Shown: positions 43,422 through 52,134 of the stretch, in pieces | Numbering within the stretch: position 1 is the stretch's first letter | Layout: every line of letters starts with the position of its first letter | Made by a program: the position numbers and the translations under genes | The notes under the pieces: generated by a model | What the model was told of the DNA's origin: nothing | What the model saw: the letters and a program-made list of their open reading frames with translations, nothing else | Databases searched by the model: none | Source of the DNA: Halobium salinum | GTDB lineage: Archaea; Halobacteriota; Halobacteria; Halobacteriales; Haloferacaceae | Assembly (NCBI RefSeq): GCF_026586625.1 | Contig: NZ_JAODIW010000008.1 | Location: 839,793 to 903,792, forward strand | Length of the DNA: 64,000 nt | Direction of reading: 5' to 3'

Positions 43422-45458
43422 ATGGACTGGCGGGAGGCGGAAGCCGACTTCGAGAGCCTGGTGCTCGGACGGGACACCATCCCCCGAGCGTTCGAGGCCA
43501 GCGCCGAGCGGAACGCGAACCGCATCGCCCAGCGCTACAAAGGGGGCATCTACGACCGGTCGCTCGTCGCGGGCGGCATACTCGACGCCGCGCCGGACGG
43601 CGACTACGCCGACGTGGGGTACACGCGGATGCGCGACCTCGTCCGCAACCTCGCGGCCGGCTTTCGCGAGTTGGGCGTCGTCGCCGACGACCGCGTCGGC
43701 CTGCTCTCTCACACCCGGATGGAGTGGGCGCTGTGTGACTTCGCCCTTCTCGCGGCGGGCGGGGTCGTCACCACCGTGTACACCTCCTCCTCCGAGCGTC
43801 AGGTGAGCTACCTCCTCTCGGACCCCGACGCCGACGGCGTCGTCGTCGAGACCGGCGAGGACCTGAAGCGCGTGCTCGCCGTCGAGGACGACCTCGACCT
43901 CGAGTTCGTCGTCGTGATGGACGAGGTCGCGGACGGCTCCGGCGCCGCGGGCGTCGTCCGCGACCGCGACGACGTCTACTCGCTCGCGGAGGTCCACGAC
44001 CTCGGCGCGGCGGCGTTCGACGAGACCGCCTACTGGGACTGGCTCAACGCCCGCGACCCCGACGACCTCGCGAGCCTCATCTACACCTCCGGAACGACCG
44101 GTCAGCCGAAAGGCGTGCGCCTCAGCCACGCGAACTTCAAGGCGAACGTCGACCAGTGTTACCGACGCTTCGGCCCCCGACCGGACAAGGGCGACACGCC
44201 CGTCATCGGCCCGCGCTCGGTCACCCTCTCCTTCCTCCCGCTCGCACACGTGTTCGAACGTCTGGCGGGCCACTTCCTCATGTACGCGGCCGGGGCCACC
44301 GTCGCCTACGCCGAGAGCCCGGACACGCTCCGCGAGGACTTCTCGCTCGTGCGCCCCACCGTCGGGACGAGCGTCCCCCGCGTCTACGAGAAACTGTACG
44401 ACGCCATCCGTGGGCAGGCGGCCGACTCCGCCGTGAGCGAGCGAATCTTCGGGTGGGCGACCGGCGTCGGCCGGGAGTACCACGAGGCCGACGACCCCGG
44501 GGCGCTCCTCTCCGCCAAGCACCGCGTGGCCGACCGCCTCGTCTTCTCGAAGGTCCGGGACGCACTCGGCGGGCGAATCGACTTCCTCATCAGCGGCGGC
44601 GGGAGCCTCTCGCCGGAGTTGTGTGCGCTGTATCACGGGATGGGCCTCCCCATCCTCGAGGGGTACGGCCTCACGGAGACCAGCCCCGTCGTCGCCGCGA
44701 ACCCGCCCGAGCGCCCGCAGGTCGGCACCATCGGCCCGCCGGTCCACGACCAGGAGGTCGACCTCGACACTTCGGTCGGCGCCGCCGGCGGGTCGCAGTT
44801 CGGCGGCGACGTGGGCGAACTGCTCGTGCGCGGCCCCAACGTCTCCGAGGGGTACTGGAACCGCCCCGAGGAGACGGAGGCGTCGTTCGTCGACGCCGCG
44901 GACGGGGCGAGCGGAGGCACGGCCGGGGCGTCGGACGGCACGTGGTTCCGCACCGGCGACGTGGTCGAACTCCGCCCCGACGGCTACATCGCCTTCCGCG
45001 AGCGGGCGAAGCAGATTATGGTGTTGTCGACGGGGAAGAACGTCCCCCCGGGTCCCATCGAGGACGCGTTCGCGTCGAGTCCGCTCGTCGAGCAGGCGAT
45101 GGTGCTCGGCGACGGCCAGAAGTTCGTCAGCGCGCTCATCGTCCCCAACTTCGAGGGGGTCCGCGAGTGGGCCGCCCGCGAGGGGTACGACCTCCCCGAG
45201 AGCATCGACGCGGTCTGCCGGGACGAGCGCGTCCGCGAGCGCATCGACGACGAGGTCGAGCGCGTGAACGAGAACTTCGAGTCCTACGAGCGCATCAAGC
45301 GCTTCCGACTCGTCCCCGAGGAGTTCACCGAGGACAACGACCTGCTGACGCCGACGATGAAGAAGAAACGCCGGAACATCCTCGACCGCTACGCCGACGA
45401 CGTGAACATGCTGTACGACGGCGAACGCGAGGAGTCGACGGCAGCGACACGGCGCTAG
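43422..45458 (+). CDS. AMP-dependent acyl-CoA synthetase (long-chain fatty acid type)
   Basis: The 678-residue enzyme activates carboxylic acids with ATP and CoA. The P-loop-like motif IYTSGTTGQPKG is at about residue 220, the ADP-binding motif GYGLTETSP follows, and WFRTGDVVEL and the catalytic lysine region near the C-terminus complete the ANL fold. It is longer than average, consistent with long-chain acyl-CoA ligases. Its TAG shares bases with the TAG of the convergent HAD gene (overlapping ctag). Confidence 0.92.
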   Translation: MDWREAEADFESLVLGRDTIPRAFEASAERNANRIAQRYKGGIYDRSLVAGGILDAAPDGDYADVGYTRMRDLVRNLAAGFRELGVVADDRVGLLSHTRMEWALCDFALLAAGGVVTTVYTSSSERQVSYLLSDPDADGVVVETGEDLKRVLAVEDDLDLEFVVVMDEVADGSGAAGVVRDRDDVYSLAEVHDLGAAAFDETAYWDWLNARDPDDLASLIYTSGTTGQPKGVRLSHANFKANVDQCYRRFGPRPDKGDTPVIGPRSVTLSFLPLAHVFERLAGHFLMYAAGATVAYAESPDTLREDFSLVRPTVGTSVPRVYEKLYDAIRGQAADSAVSERIFGWATGVGREYHEADDPGALLSAKHRVADRLVFSKVRDALGGRIDFLISGGGSLSPELCALYHGMGLPILEGYGLTETSPVVAANPPERPQVGTIGPPVHDQEVDLDTSVGAAGGSQFGGDVGELLVRGPNVSEGYWNRPEETEASFVDAADGASGGTAGASDGTWFRTGDVVELRPDGYIAFRERAKQIMVLSTGKNVPPGPIEDAFASSPLVEQAMVLGDGQKFVSALIVPNFEGVREWAAREGYDLPESIDAVCRDERVRERIDDEVERVNENFESYERIKRFRLVPEEFTEDNDLLTPTMKKKRRNILDRYADDVNMLYDGEREESTAATRR

Positions 45459-46345
45459 TCGGTCCCCAAGGAGGTCCCCGGCGGGGCCGCGACGCGGCCC
45501 TGGTCAGGCCGACCTGCCCCGGACGGGTGGACCCGCACCCGACCGGCAGCGACCTCGAAGCGACGACCCAACGCCGGAGCCGCCGACGCCGCGTCCGGTT
45601 CTGTCCCGTCGAGGAGCGTGGGCAGCGCCTCCAGGCTCTCGACCTCGTAGGTCGGCTCGACCGGGAGGTCGTAGTCGGCGCGGTGTGACCGACGGACGAA
45701 CGCGGAGTCGACGCCGGCGCGCTCGGCGGCGAGCACGTCCACGTCGCTGTCGCCGACGTACAGCGCCTCGCTCGGGTCGACGTCGAGGGTGGCGAGCGCC
45801 GCCGTGAGGTTGTGCGGCGAGGGCTTCCGCTCGCGCACTCCGTCCGGCGAGAAGTCGGCCCCACGAACGACTTCGAAGCGGTCCGCGAGCGTCGACTGGC
45901 GGAGCGCGACCGAGACGACCCGCCGATGGTTGTTGGTGACGACTCCGAGAGCGAGCCCTCGCCGCGCGAGGGTGTGAAGGGCGCCGGCGTCGTCGTACAG
46001 CGAACGGACTCCCCGGTCGAACGCCCCACACTGCGTGCGCACCACCTCACGGACCGTCCGTCGACAGAACGTCCGGAGGTCGACCCCGTTGCGTCGACAT
46101 CTCGGCTCGAACACGTCGACATTACCGGCCAACAGCGCCCGGACGTCCGCTGCGGACGGGTCCGGGAGGTCGAACGCCGCGAACGCGCGAGCGACCGCCG
46201 CGGCGAGTCGCTGTCGGTCCGGACGTTCGACCAGCACCCCGTCGCTGTCGAACAGCACTGCCCGGTACTGGTTGGTAGCTACGCTCCCCCCACATCGAAT
46301 CGTGTTGTTCCCCCCCATCTGCGTCGAGAAGACAATCATACCCAT
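45455..46345 (-). CDS. HAD-superfamily phosphatase/phosphoglycolate phosphatase-like
   Basis: The 296-residue protein has HAD motif I FDSDGVLVE (Asp33 nucleophile, Asp35), motif II VVTNN, motif III ERKPSPHN and motif IV GDSDVD. The C1 helical cap lies between I and II. The C-terminal 45 residues are proline/alanine-rich and non-family. The start is uncertain: Met1, Met3 or Met10 (46318) could be used. The 3' end overlaps that of the acyl-CoA synthetase gene. Confidence 0.8.
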   Translation of the reverse strand: MGMIVFSTQMGGNNTIRCGGSVATNQYRAVLFDSDGVLVERPDRQRLAAAVARAFAAFDLPDPSAADVRALLAGNVDVFEPRCRRNGVDLRTFCRRTVREVVRTQCGAFDRGVRSLYDDAGALHTLARRGLALGVVTNNHRRVVSVALRQSTLADRFEVVRGADFSPDGVRERKPSPHNLTAALATLDVDPSEALYVGDSDVDVLAAERAGVDSAFVRRSHRADYDLPVEPTYEVESLEALPTLLDGTEPDAASAAPALGRRFEVAAGRVRVHPSGAGRPDQGRVAAPPGTSLGTD

Positions 46346-46507
46346 TGATGAATCTGTCCATCACCCAGGTCGCGAAGTCGACCGAGCGGCGCAGCCGGCC
46401 GGACACCGATATCCGAACAATCGGCCACTGTTTCTGCCGAAACGGCTCCCGGATGACGAACCTTATCAGCGGCCCCGACGAAGTTTGGAAGCGATGGAGG
46501 TGTCTCG

Positions 46508-48379
46508 GTGGCCGCGTCGGCGTCCTCGCTGATCGCACTCGTCGCGCTGGTGATCGGCGTCGGCGTCGTGGCGCAGGTGCTGGCGGACCGGTTCCAGGTG
46601 CCGAGTGTCATCTTCCTCATCGCGGCCGGCATCCTGCTCGGCCCCGAGGTCGCCGGGATACTCGGCCCGGACTCCTTCGGCGACGCGCTCCCCGCCATCG
46701 TGGGGCTGTCGGTCGCCATCATCGTCTTCGAGGGGGCGTTCCACCTCCACGTCGACAAACTCCGGTCGGCGCCGTCGGCGACGCTGAAGCTCGTCACCGT
46801 CGGGGCCGTCATCTCGCTGGTCGGGACCGCCCTCGCCGTCCACTACATCCTCGGCGGCGCGTGGTTCGTCTCGTTCCTCATCGGGGCGCTGCTGGTGGCG
46901 ACGGGGCCGACGGTCATCGCCCCCATCCTCGAGGTCGTCCCCGCCCGCGACCGGGTGGAGGCCGCCCTCGAGACGGAGGGTATCGTCAACGACGTGACCG
47001 CCGCCATCCTCGCGGTCGTCATCTTCGAGGCCGTCGTCAACGAAGTCACCTCGCCGGGCGCCTTCGCCGCGCTGTTCGTCGAGAAACTCGGCATCGGCGT
47101 GCTCGTCGGCGGCGTCGTCGCCGCCGTCGTCTACTGGTCGCTCCGGTACGTCGACCTCTCGCCGGGGAACGCCCCGCAGAACGCTCGCCTGCTCGTGCTG
47201 GCGGGTGCGCTCGTGGCCTACGCGGGCGCGGAGACGTTTGCGACCGAGTCCGGCATCGCCGCCGCGGCGACCGCCGGGATGCTGCTCGGCAACGCCGACG
47301 TGCCCTACGAGGAGGACATCACCGACTTCAAGGGTGACATCACGCTGCTCGTGCTCTCGTTCGTGTTCATCGCCCTCGCGGCGCTGCTTCGGTTCGACTA
47401 CCTGCTCGAAATCGGTGCCCGTGGGCTCCTCGTCGTCGGCATCGTCGCGCTCGTGCTCCGACCCCTGCTCGTCTTCGTCTCGACGTGGGGGGACCGCTTC
47501 ACCCGGGGCGAGCAGTGGTTCGTCAGCCTGGTCGGCCCGCGGGGCATCATCCCGGCGTCGGTCGCGACGCTGTTCGCCTTCGAACTGCAGGCCGAGGGGT
47601 TCGGTCCGGAGGCGAACCTGCTGGTCGGCACCGTCTTCCTCGCCATCCTGCTGACCGTCGTGTTCGAGGCCGGCCTCGCGCGGCAGATCGCCGAATACCT
47701 GGACGTCATACCAATGCGTGTACTCGTCATCGGAGGCGGTAAGGTGGGCCGTGCGCTCGCCGAACGCCTCGAAGAACGCGGAGAGAACGTCGTACTGATA
47801 GAGAACGACTCGGAAATCGTCGAGAAGGCCCGCGACGCCGGGTTCACGGTCCACGTCGGCGACGGCACGAGCGTGGACGTCCTCCGGTCGGCCGGCGTCG
47901 AGAACGCCAAGATAGTCGTCGCCGCGACCGGGGACGACGACGCGAACCTCCTCGTCGCCCAGCTCGCGGCGTCGAAGTTCGACCCCGAGACCATCCTCGC
48001 CCGCGCCAACAACCCGGACAACGTGGAGGCGTTCGAGGAGCTCGGCGTCCGCACCATCTCGACGACCCTCGCTACCGCCCAGGCCATCGACAACTACATC
48101 GAACGGCCCGCGCTCGCCAACTGGATGGGCGAAATCGGCCGCACCGGCGACGTCCAGGAGACAGAGATCACCTCCGAGGACCTCGTCGGCCAGACCGTGC
48201 GCGAAATCGGTCCGCAGCTCCCCGACGGCTGTCTCATCGCGCTGGTCGCCAGGAACGGGACGACCGAGGTCCCCGACGCCGACTTCACCCTCCAGCACGG
48301 CGACCGCATCACCCTCATCGGCCGCCACGAGTCCGTGCGCGAGGCGATGGACTGGTGCCATCCGACGGCGGAGCCGTAG
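46508..48379 (+). CDS. NhaP/CPA1-type sodium-proton antiporter fused to a TrkA domain
   Basis: The 623-residue protein has a CPA1 antiporter half (about 1-400; PRGIIPASVATL is a signature) and a C-terminal RCK regulatory half starting at about residue 402 (MRVLVIGGGKVGRALAERL, acidic ligand in LIEND), followed by RCK_C (ITSEDLVGQTVREI region). It should exchange sodium for protons under nucleotide control. The GTG start has a Shine-Dalgarno-like ggaggtg five bases upstream. Confidence 0.9.
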   Translation: MAASASSLIALVALVIGVGVVAQVLADRFQVPSVIFLIAAGILLGPEVAGILGPDSFGDALPAIVGLSVAIIVFEGAFHLHVDKLRSAPSATLKLVTVGAVISLVGTALAVHYILGGAWFVSFLIGALLVATGPTVIAPILEVVPARDRVEAALETEGIVNDVTAAILAVVIFEAVVNEVTSPGAFAALFVEKLGIGVLVGGVVAAVVYWSLRYVDLSPGNAPQNARLLVLAGALVAYAGAETFATESGIAAAATAGMLLGNADVPYEEDITDFKGDITLLVLSFVFIALAALLRFDYLLEIGARGLLVVGIVALVLRPLLVFVSTWGDRFTRGEQWFVSLVGPRGIIPASVATLFAFELQAEGFGPEANLLVGTVFLAILLTVVFEAGLARQIAEYLDVIPMRVLVIGGGKVGRALAERLEERGENVVLIENDSEIVEKARDAGFTVHVGDGTSVDVLRSAGVENAKIVVAATGDDDANLLVAQLAASKFDPETILARANNPDNVEAFEELGVRTISTTLATAQAIDNYIERPALANWMGEIGRTGDVQETEITSEDLVGQTVREIGPQLPDGCLIALVARNGTTEVPDADFTLQHGDRITLIGRHESVREAMDWCHPTAEP

Positions 48380-48524
48380 TCGGGGGCGAGGGTCGAGTCC
48401 GAAGCCGGTCCCCGGGGTCAAGTCCGGATGATTCGGAGTGTCGATGTCGAGACCCAGTTTCCGGCCGGCTTACACAAATTCCGTTCAGCGAACGTTGAAG
48501 TCGCTCCCCGTGAGACACCGAAAC

Positions 48525-49556
48525 ATGGTTCTCGTCGGCAGCGACGACGGCGTGTATCGCGTTCCGACGTCCGAGGTGGCCGGGACCGCCGACCCCGTTG
48601 AGGCCACGAAGACCCTCGACTCCGGCCGGGTGATGCGGCTCCGCCGCTTCGACGGCGTATCGGGTGCGTTCGCGGCGACGACGACCGGGCTCTACCGGTA
48701 CGACGGCGACCGTTGGACGGGCCTCGGAGTCCCCCGCGAGCGGGTGTACGCAGTCGGGGCCGCCGCGGACGGCGACCGACTCTACGCCGGAACCAGGCCT
48801 GCACACGTCTACGTCGCCGACGTCGACGGGCGAGGGACGCCGACGGAAGCGTCCGACTGGCGCGAACTGTGGGGGTTCCAGGAGCTCCCCTCGCGCGACG
48901 AGTGGCAGCTTCCCCGCCACGACGACCTCGCGCAGGTCCGCGACCTCCACGCGGACCCCGAGACCTCGGACCGGGTCGTCGCCGGCGTGGAGGTCGGTGG
49001 GGTCCACGTGAGCGACGACGGGGGCGAGACGTGGACCGAGCGGCGCGACGGCGTCGACGACGACGTCCACGAACTCCACGTCACCGGGGCCGGGGAGTAC
49101 GTCGCCGCCACCGGGTTCGGCCTCTTCCGGACGAGCGACGCCGGCCGGAACTGGACGCGACTGGACGAGGACGTTCCTCAGCGGTACTTCAGGGCGGTAT
49201 TCGCCCTCGATGGGACCACCTACGCGGCCGGGGCGCTCGCACACTCGGCGACGTGGGACGACGACGACGCCGACCCGGCCCTGTTCGCCGTTCGTGACGA
49301 CGCCATCGGCGTCGCTGAATCCGGCGGCGCGAGCGACGACGGCGACAGCGAGGGCGGAACACTCGAACGCCTGCCCCTCCCGCGGGACGACGAGACGGTC
49401 ACCGGGATGACGGCCGTCGGCGACGACCTCCTCGTCGCGACCCACCGGGGGAGCCTGTTCGTCCGCCGGGCGGACGGGTGGGGCGACGCCGGAGCGTTCC
49501 CGGTGGACGACTCGGTCACCGGCCGCTATACGCCGCTCGTCGCGGAGTCGACGTGA
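48525..49556 (+). CDS. Beta-propeller (BNR/VPS10-like) protein
   Basis: The 343-residue protein is a repeat of beta strands with Asp-box (BNR) motifs, such as VSDDGGETW and TSDAGRNW. It has GVYRVP-type strand starts and no signal peptide, so it is probably cytoplasmic or binds another protein. The start MVLVGSDDGVYRV begins the first blade; the earlier ATG adds a basic non-family stretch. The substrate or partner is unknown. Confidence 0.8.
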   Translation: MVLVGSDDGVYRVPTSEVAGTADPVEATKTLDSGRVMRLRRFDGVSGAFAATTTGLYRYDGDRWTGLGVPRERVYAVGAAADGDRLYAGTRPAHVYVADVDGRGTPTEASDWRELWGFQELPSRDEWQLPRHDDLAQVRDLHADPETSDRVVAGVEVGGVHVSDDGGETWTERRDGVDDDVHELHVTGAGEYVAATGFGLFRTSDAGRNWTRLDEDVPQRYFRAVFALDGTTYAAGALAHSATWDDDDADPALFAVRDDAIGVAESGGASDDGDSEGGTLERLPLPRDDETVTGMTAVGDDLLVATHRGSLFVRRADGWGDAGAFPVDDSVTGRYTPLVAEST

Positions 49557-49634
49557 CCGGCCGGAGCCGTTTCGCTACTAAAACTCGCTTCAGGGAGCGC
49601 TTTTGGGGCCGTCCGCCGTGGGTTCGTCCGGACT

Positions 49635-50918
49635 ATGCCGCCCGCTGCCGACCCCGCACGTTCGGTCGACGCCGGGGGTGACTCACGTCTCGTAACCAAG
49701 TTCTACGCCCTCCAGGCGACCCGTTCGACCGGGTTCGTCTCGCCGGTCTTCGCCCTGTTCGTCCTCCGTGACGTGACGTTCGCCGAGTTCGGCGTCCTCT
49801 CGGCCGTCCTCGGCGTCGTCGTGGTCGGCGGCGAGGTGCCGACGGGGTACGTCGGCGACCGCTACGGTCGGAAGACGAGCCTCGCGCTCTCGGTCGCGTT
49901 CACGGTCGTCTCACTGCTCGGCTTCGTCGTCGCGCAGGGGTTCGTCCCCTACCTCCTCCTCTACGTCCTCTGGGCGTTCGCGCTGACGTTCGCCTCCGGG
50001 AGCGTCGACGCGTGGCTGTACGAACTGCTCGAGGAGCGGCTCTCGGCGGACCGGTACACGACCATCCGGGGCCGTGGCGCGTCGGTGATGCGCCTGACCT
50101 CCGTCGTGACGATGGTCGGCGGCGGGGCCCTGTACGTCGTCGACCCGGTCTACCCGTTTCTCGCCGCCGCGGCGCTCAGCGCGCTCGGGTTGGTCGTCCT
50201 GTGGTCGATGCCGGAGAGCCGCGGCGGGGACACCGCCGGACGGGGAGTCGAACGGAATCGGCAGGTCGGCCCCCGGGAGGCGCTCGAGGTCGTCCGGCAC
50301 GACCTCACCGCCCCGCCGCTGCGCTGGCTCGCGCTGTACGCCGGGCTCTTCTTCGCCGTCGTGAGTGCGGCCACGAGCTACGTCCAGCCGGTGGCCGAGG
50401 CGGCCGTCCGGGACGGGCTCGACGCCGCCTCGGTGGAGCTCCTGGGGACGGCGCTTCCCCTCGGTCTCCTGTTGGGACTCCTCTACGCGAGTTTCACGGC
50501 CGTCTCGGCGGTCGCGAGCTACTACGCCGGCGACGTGGAGGCCCGAGTCGGCCTGTCGCGAACGCTTCTGCTCGTCCCGCTCGCGACTGCGGGCCTGCTG
50601 GTCGCCCCGCGGTTCGTCCCGCTGCTCGCGTTCCCGATGTTCGTCGCGCTGAAGGGGTCGTGGGCGCTGTTGTTCCCGATGGTGTCCGGGCGGCTCAACG
50701 ACGGGCTCGGCTCGACGGGCCGGGCGACGGCGCTCAGCGCCTTCTCGATGCTGTACCAGCTGGCGAAGGTGCCGCTGGTGCTCGCCGCGGGCGTCGTCGC
50801 CGGCGGGATGGGGCCGACGGCGGCGACCGCACTTCTGGGCGGCGTGTTCCTCGTCGGCGCAACGGTCGCGTGGGCGGTCGGCGGGCCGGTAGCCAGGCCG
50901 GCGTCCGAGACGGCGTGA
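49635..50918 (+). CDS. Major facilitator superfamily transporter
   Basis: The 427-residue protein has about twelve membrane helices, with the MFS loop motif GYVGDRYGRKTSL (about 73-85) between helices 2 and 3. The central cytoplasmic loop is charged (about 195-215). The substrate is unknown; drug or sugar efflux-type relatives exist. Confidence 0.87.
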   Translation: MPPAADPARSVDAGGDSRLVTKFYALQATRSTGFVSPVFALFVLRDVTFAEFGVLSAVLGVVVVGGEVPTGYVGDRYGRKTSLALSVAFTVVSLLGFVVAQGFVPYLLLYVLWAFALTFASGSVDAWLYELLEERLSADRYTTIRGRGASVMRLTSVVTMVGGGALYVVDPVYPFLAAAALSALGLVVLWSMPESRGGDTAGRGVERNRQVGPREALEVVRHDLTAPPLRWLALYAGLFFAVVSAATSYVQPVAEAAVRDGLDAASVELLGTALPLGLLLGLLYASFTAVSAVASYYAGDVEARVGLSRTLLLVPLATAGLLVAPRFVPLLAFPMFVALKGSWALLFPMVSGRLNDGLGSTGRATALSAFSMLYQLAKVPLVLAAGVVAGGMGPTAATALLGGVFLVGATVAWAVGGPVARPASETA

Positions 50919-50947
50919 GTCGGCGCGAAGAGGAGTGGGACGTCGGC

Positions 50948-51152
50948 CGTCGTGGCGCTCAGTCGTCCCTCCGCGTCAGCGAGGCGGCCGCGCACGAACG
51001 CGCGGCCGTCGTGGCGCTTAATCGTCCCTCCGCGCCAGCGATTCGCGGACGGAACGAGCCCGTCCGCGTCGTGGCGCTCCGGCTAGTCCAGTCCGCCGGA
51101 CCACCGCGTCAGCGAGGCGGCCGCGCACGAACGCGCGGCCGTCGTGGCGCTC
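50948..51152. repeat. Tandem hairpin repeat of about 60 bases
   Basis: The sequence cgtcgtggcgct recurs at 50948, 51007, 51067 and 51140 (spacings 59, 60 and 73). Between these lie hairpins such as ggccgcgc-acgaac-gcgcggcc and, in the second unit, gcggacgg-aacgag-ccgtccgc style stems with different but still paired bases. The array fills the spacer between the convergent MFS and DUF5781-like genes. It could terminate transcription in both directions. Confidence 0.8.
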
Positions 51153-51918
51153 AGTCCGCGGCCTGCTGACCCGACCCCGACCCCGGCGCCAGTACGTAGT
51201 CGCGAGCGACCCCCACCAACTCCTTCCGATAGTCGGACTCGGTGGGGTCGGCGGCGAGGGACTTGAACCGGCAGTTGAACCGCTCGAAGTCGACGCCGGG
51301 GGCGTCGTCGGCGGCGGCGTGCGCGAGGTCGTAGAGGCGGTGGTCGTCGTCGACGAGGCCGTGACGCTCGACGAGCGCGAGCGCGAACGCGGCGTTGACC
51401 GCGGTGATGTCGGGGTCGGAGCCGGCGGTGAGGCGGGTCCAGTCGTCCGGGCGGGCGGTGGGGCGGTCGGCGACCGCGGCGGCGAGACGCGACTCGAGGA
51501 AGGCGAGCAGTTTGTCCGCCGGCGCCACCGAGAGCGTGATGTCGTCGGCGTAGATATCCTTCATGTGGTTGGCTATCTGGTAGCAGTGCGCGAGCTTGCG
51601 TCGCTCGACCGACCGGCCGGAGAACGCCAGAAACAGCGCCTCGTCGGTGGACTGCGTGTGGGAGGCGTGCGCCTCTTCGTACCGGGCCATGTGTGAGAAC
51701 TCGTGGAGCGCGAGCTCCCGGGCCATGGCGCTCGTGGCGGCCTGTCGGGAGATGTTCAACACGTGTCGGTTCGGATAGTGGCCGGCCCACGTTCGCTCGT
51801 CGGGGTCCTCCCGTACTTGCACCACGACCGGGAGCGAGAGCTCGTGTTCGGTCTCGAACAGGTCCGCGGCGGAGAGGAACGGGTCGGGGGCCGCGGCACC
51901 CTGCACGTGAACGTCCAT
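51151..51918 (-). CDS. DUF5781-like protein with a metallopeptidase HExxH motif
   Basis: The 255-residue protein has HEFSHMARY (His72, Glu73, His76), the HExxH pattern of zinc metallopeptidases, in an alpha-rich context, then a helical second half. It resembles the haloarchaeal DUF5781 family, as I recall. The start MDVHVQGAAAPDP is used; the first residues of the longer frame are not family-like. Its end lies in the tail of the hairpin array. Confidence 0.7.
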   Translation of the reverse strand: MDVHVQGAAAPDPFLSAADLFETEHELSLPVVVQVREDPDERTWAGHYPNRHVLNISRQAATSAMARELALHEFSHMARYEEAHASHTQSTDEALFLAFSGRSVERRKLAHCYQIANHMKDIYADDITLSVAPADKLLAFLESRLAAAVADRPTARPDDWTRLTAGSDPDITAVNAAFALALVERHGLVDDDHRLYDLAHAAADDAPGVDFERFNCRFKSLAADPTESDYRKELVGVARDYVLAPGSGSGQQAAD

Positions 51919-52091
51919 GCGTAGCAGTACCACGGGCCGGGCGGGTATCACTGTTGTGACCCTACCCCGGCAGTAATCACCGCCTTCTTCCCCAACGGGG
52001 GTGGCCCGGCGGCCGACCGGCTCTCCCCCGCGAGTGCTAGAGATTCAGTAACGTCCAATCGGCCGAAACGGGCCGCCTCTCGCCTTCACGG

Positions 52092-52109
52092 CGAAACACT
52101 ACCCTTTTG
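52092..52109 (+). promoter_or_regulatory. BRE/TATA promoter of aEF-2
   Basis: The sequence contains cgaaac (BRE-like) and, about ten bases on, cttttga (TATA-like) centred 27 bases before the ATG at 52135. This fits a leaderless transcript. Confidence 0.55.
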
Positions 52110-52134
52110 ACCCTCCTATAGAAAGAGGACTGTA

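Noticed and set aside
46466-48421. 651-residue minus-strand frame across the NhaP-TrkA antiporter
   Set aside because: It is a shadow of the antiporter gene on the plus strand.
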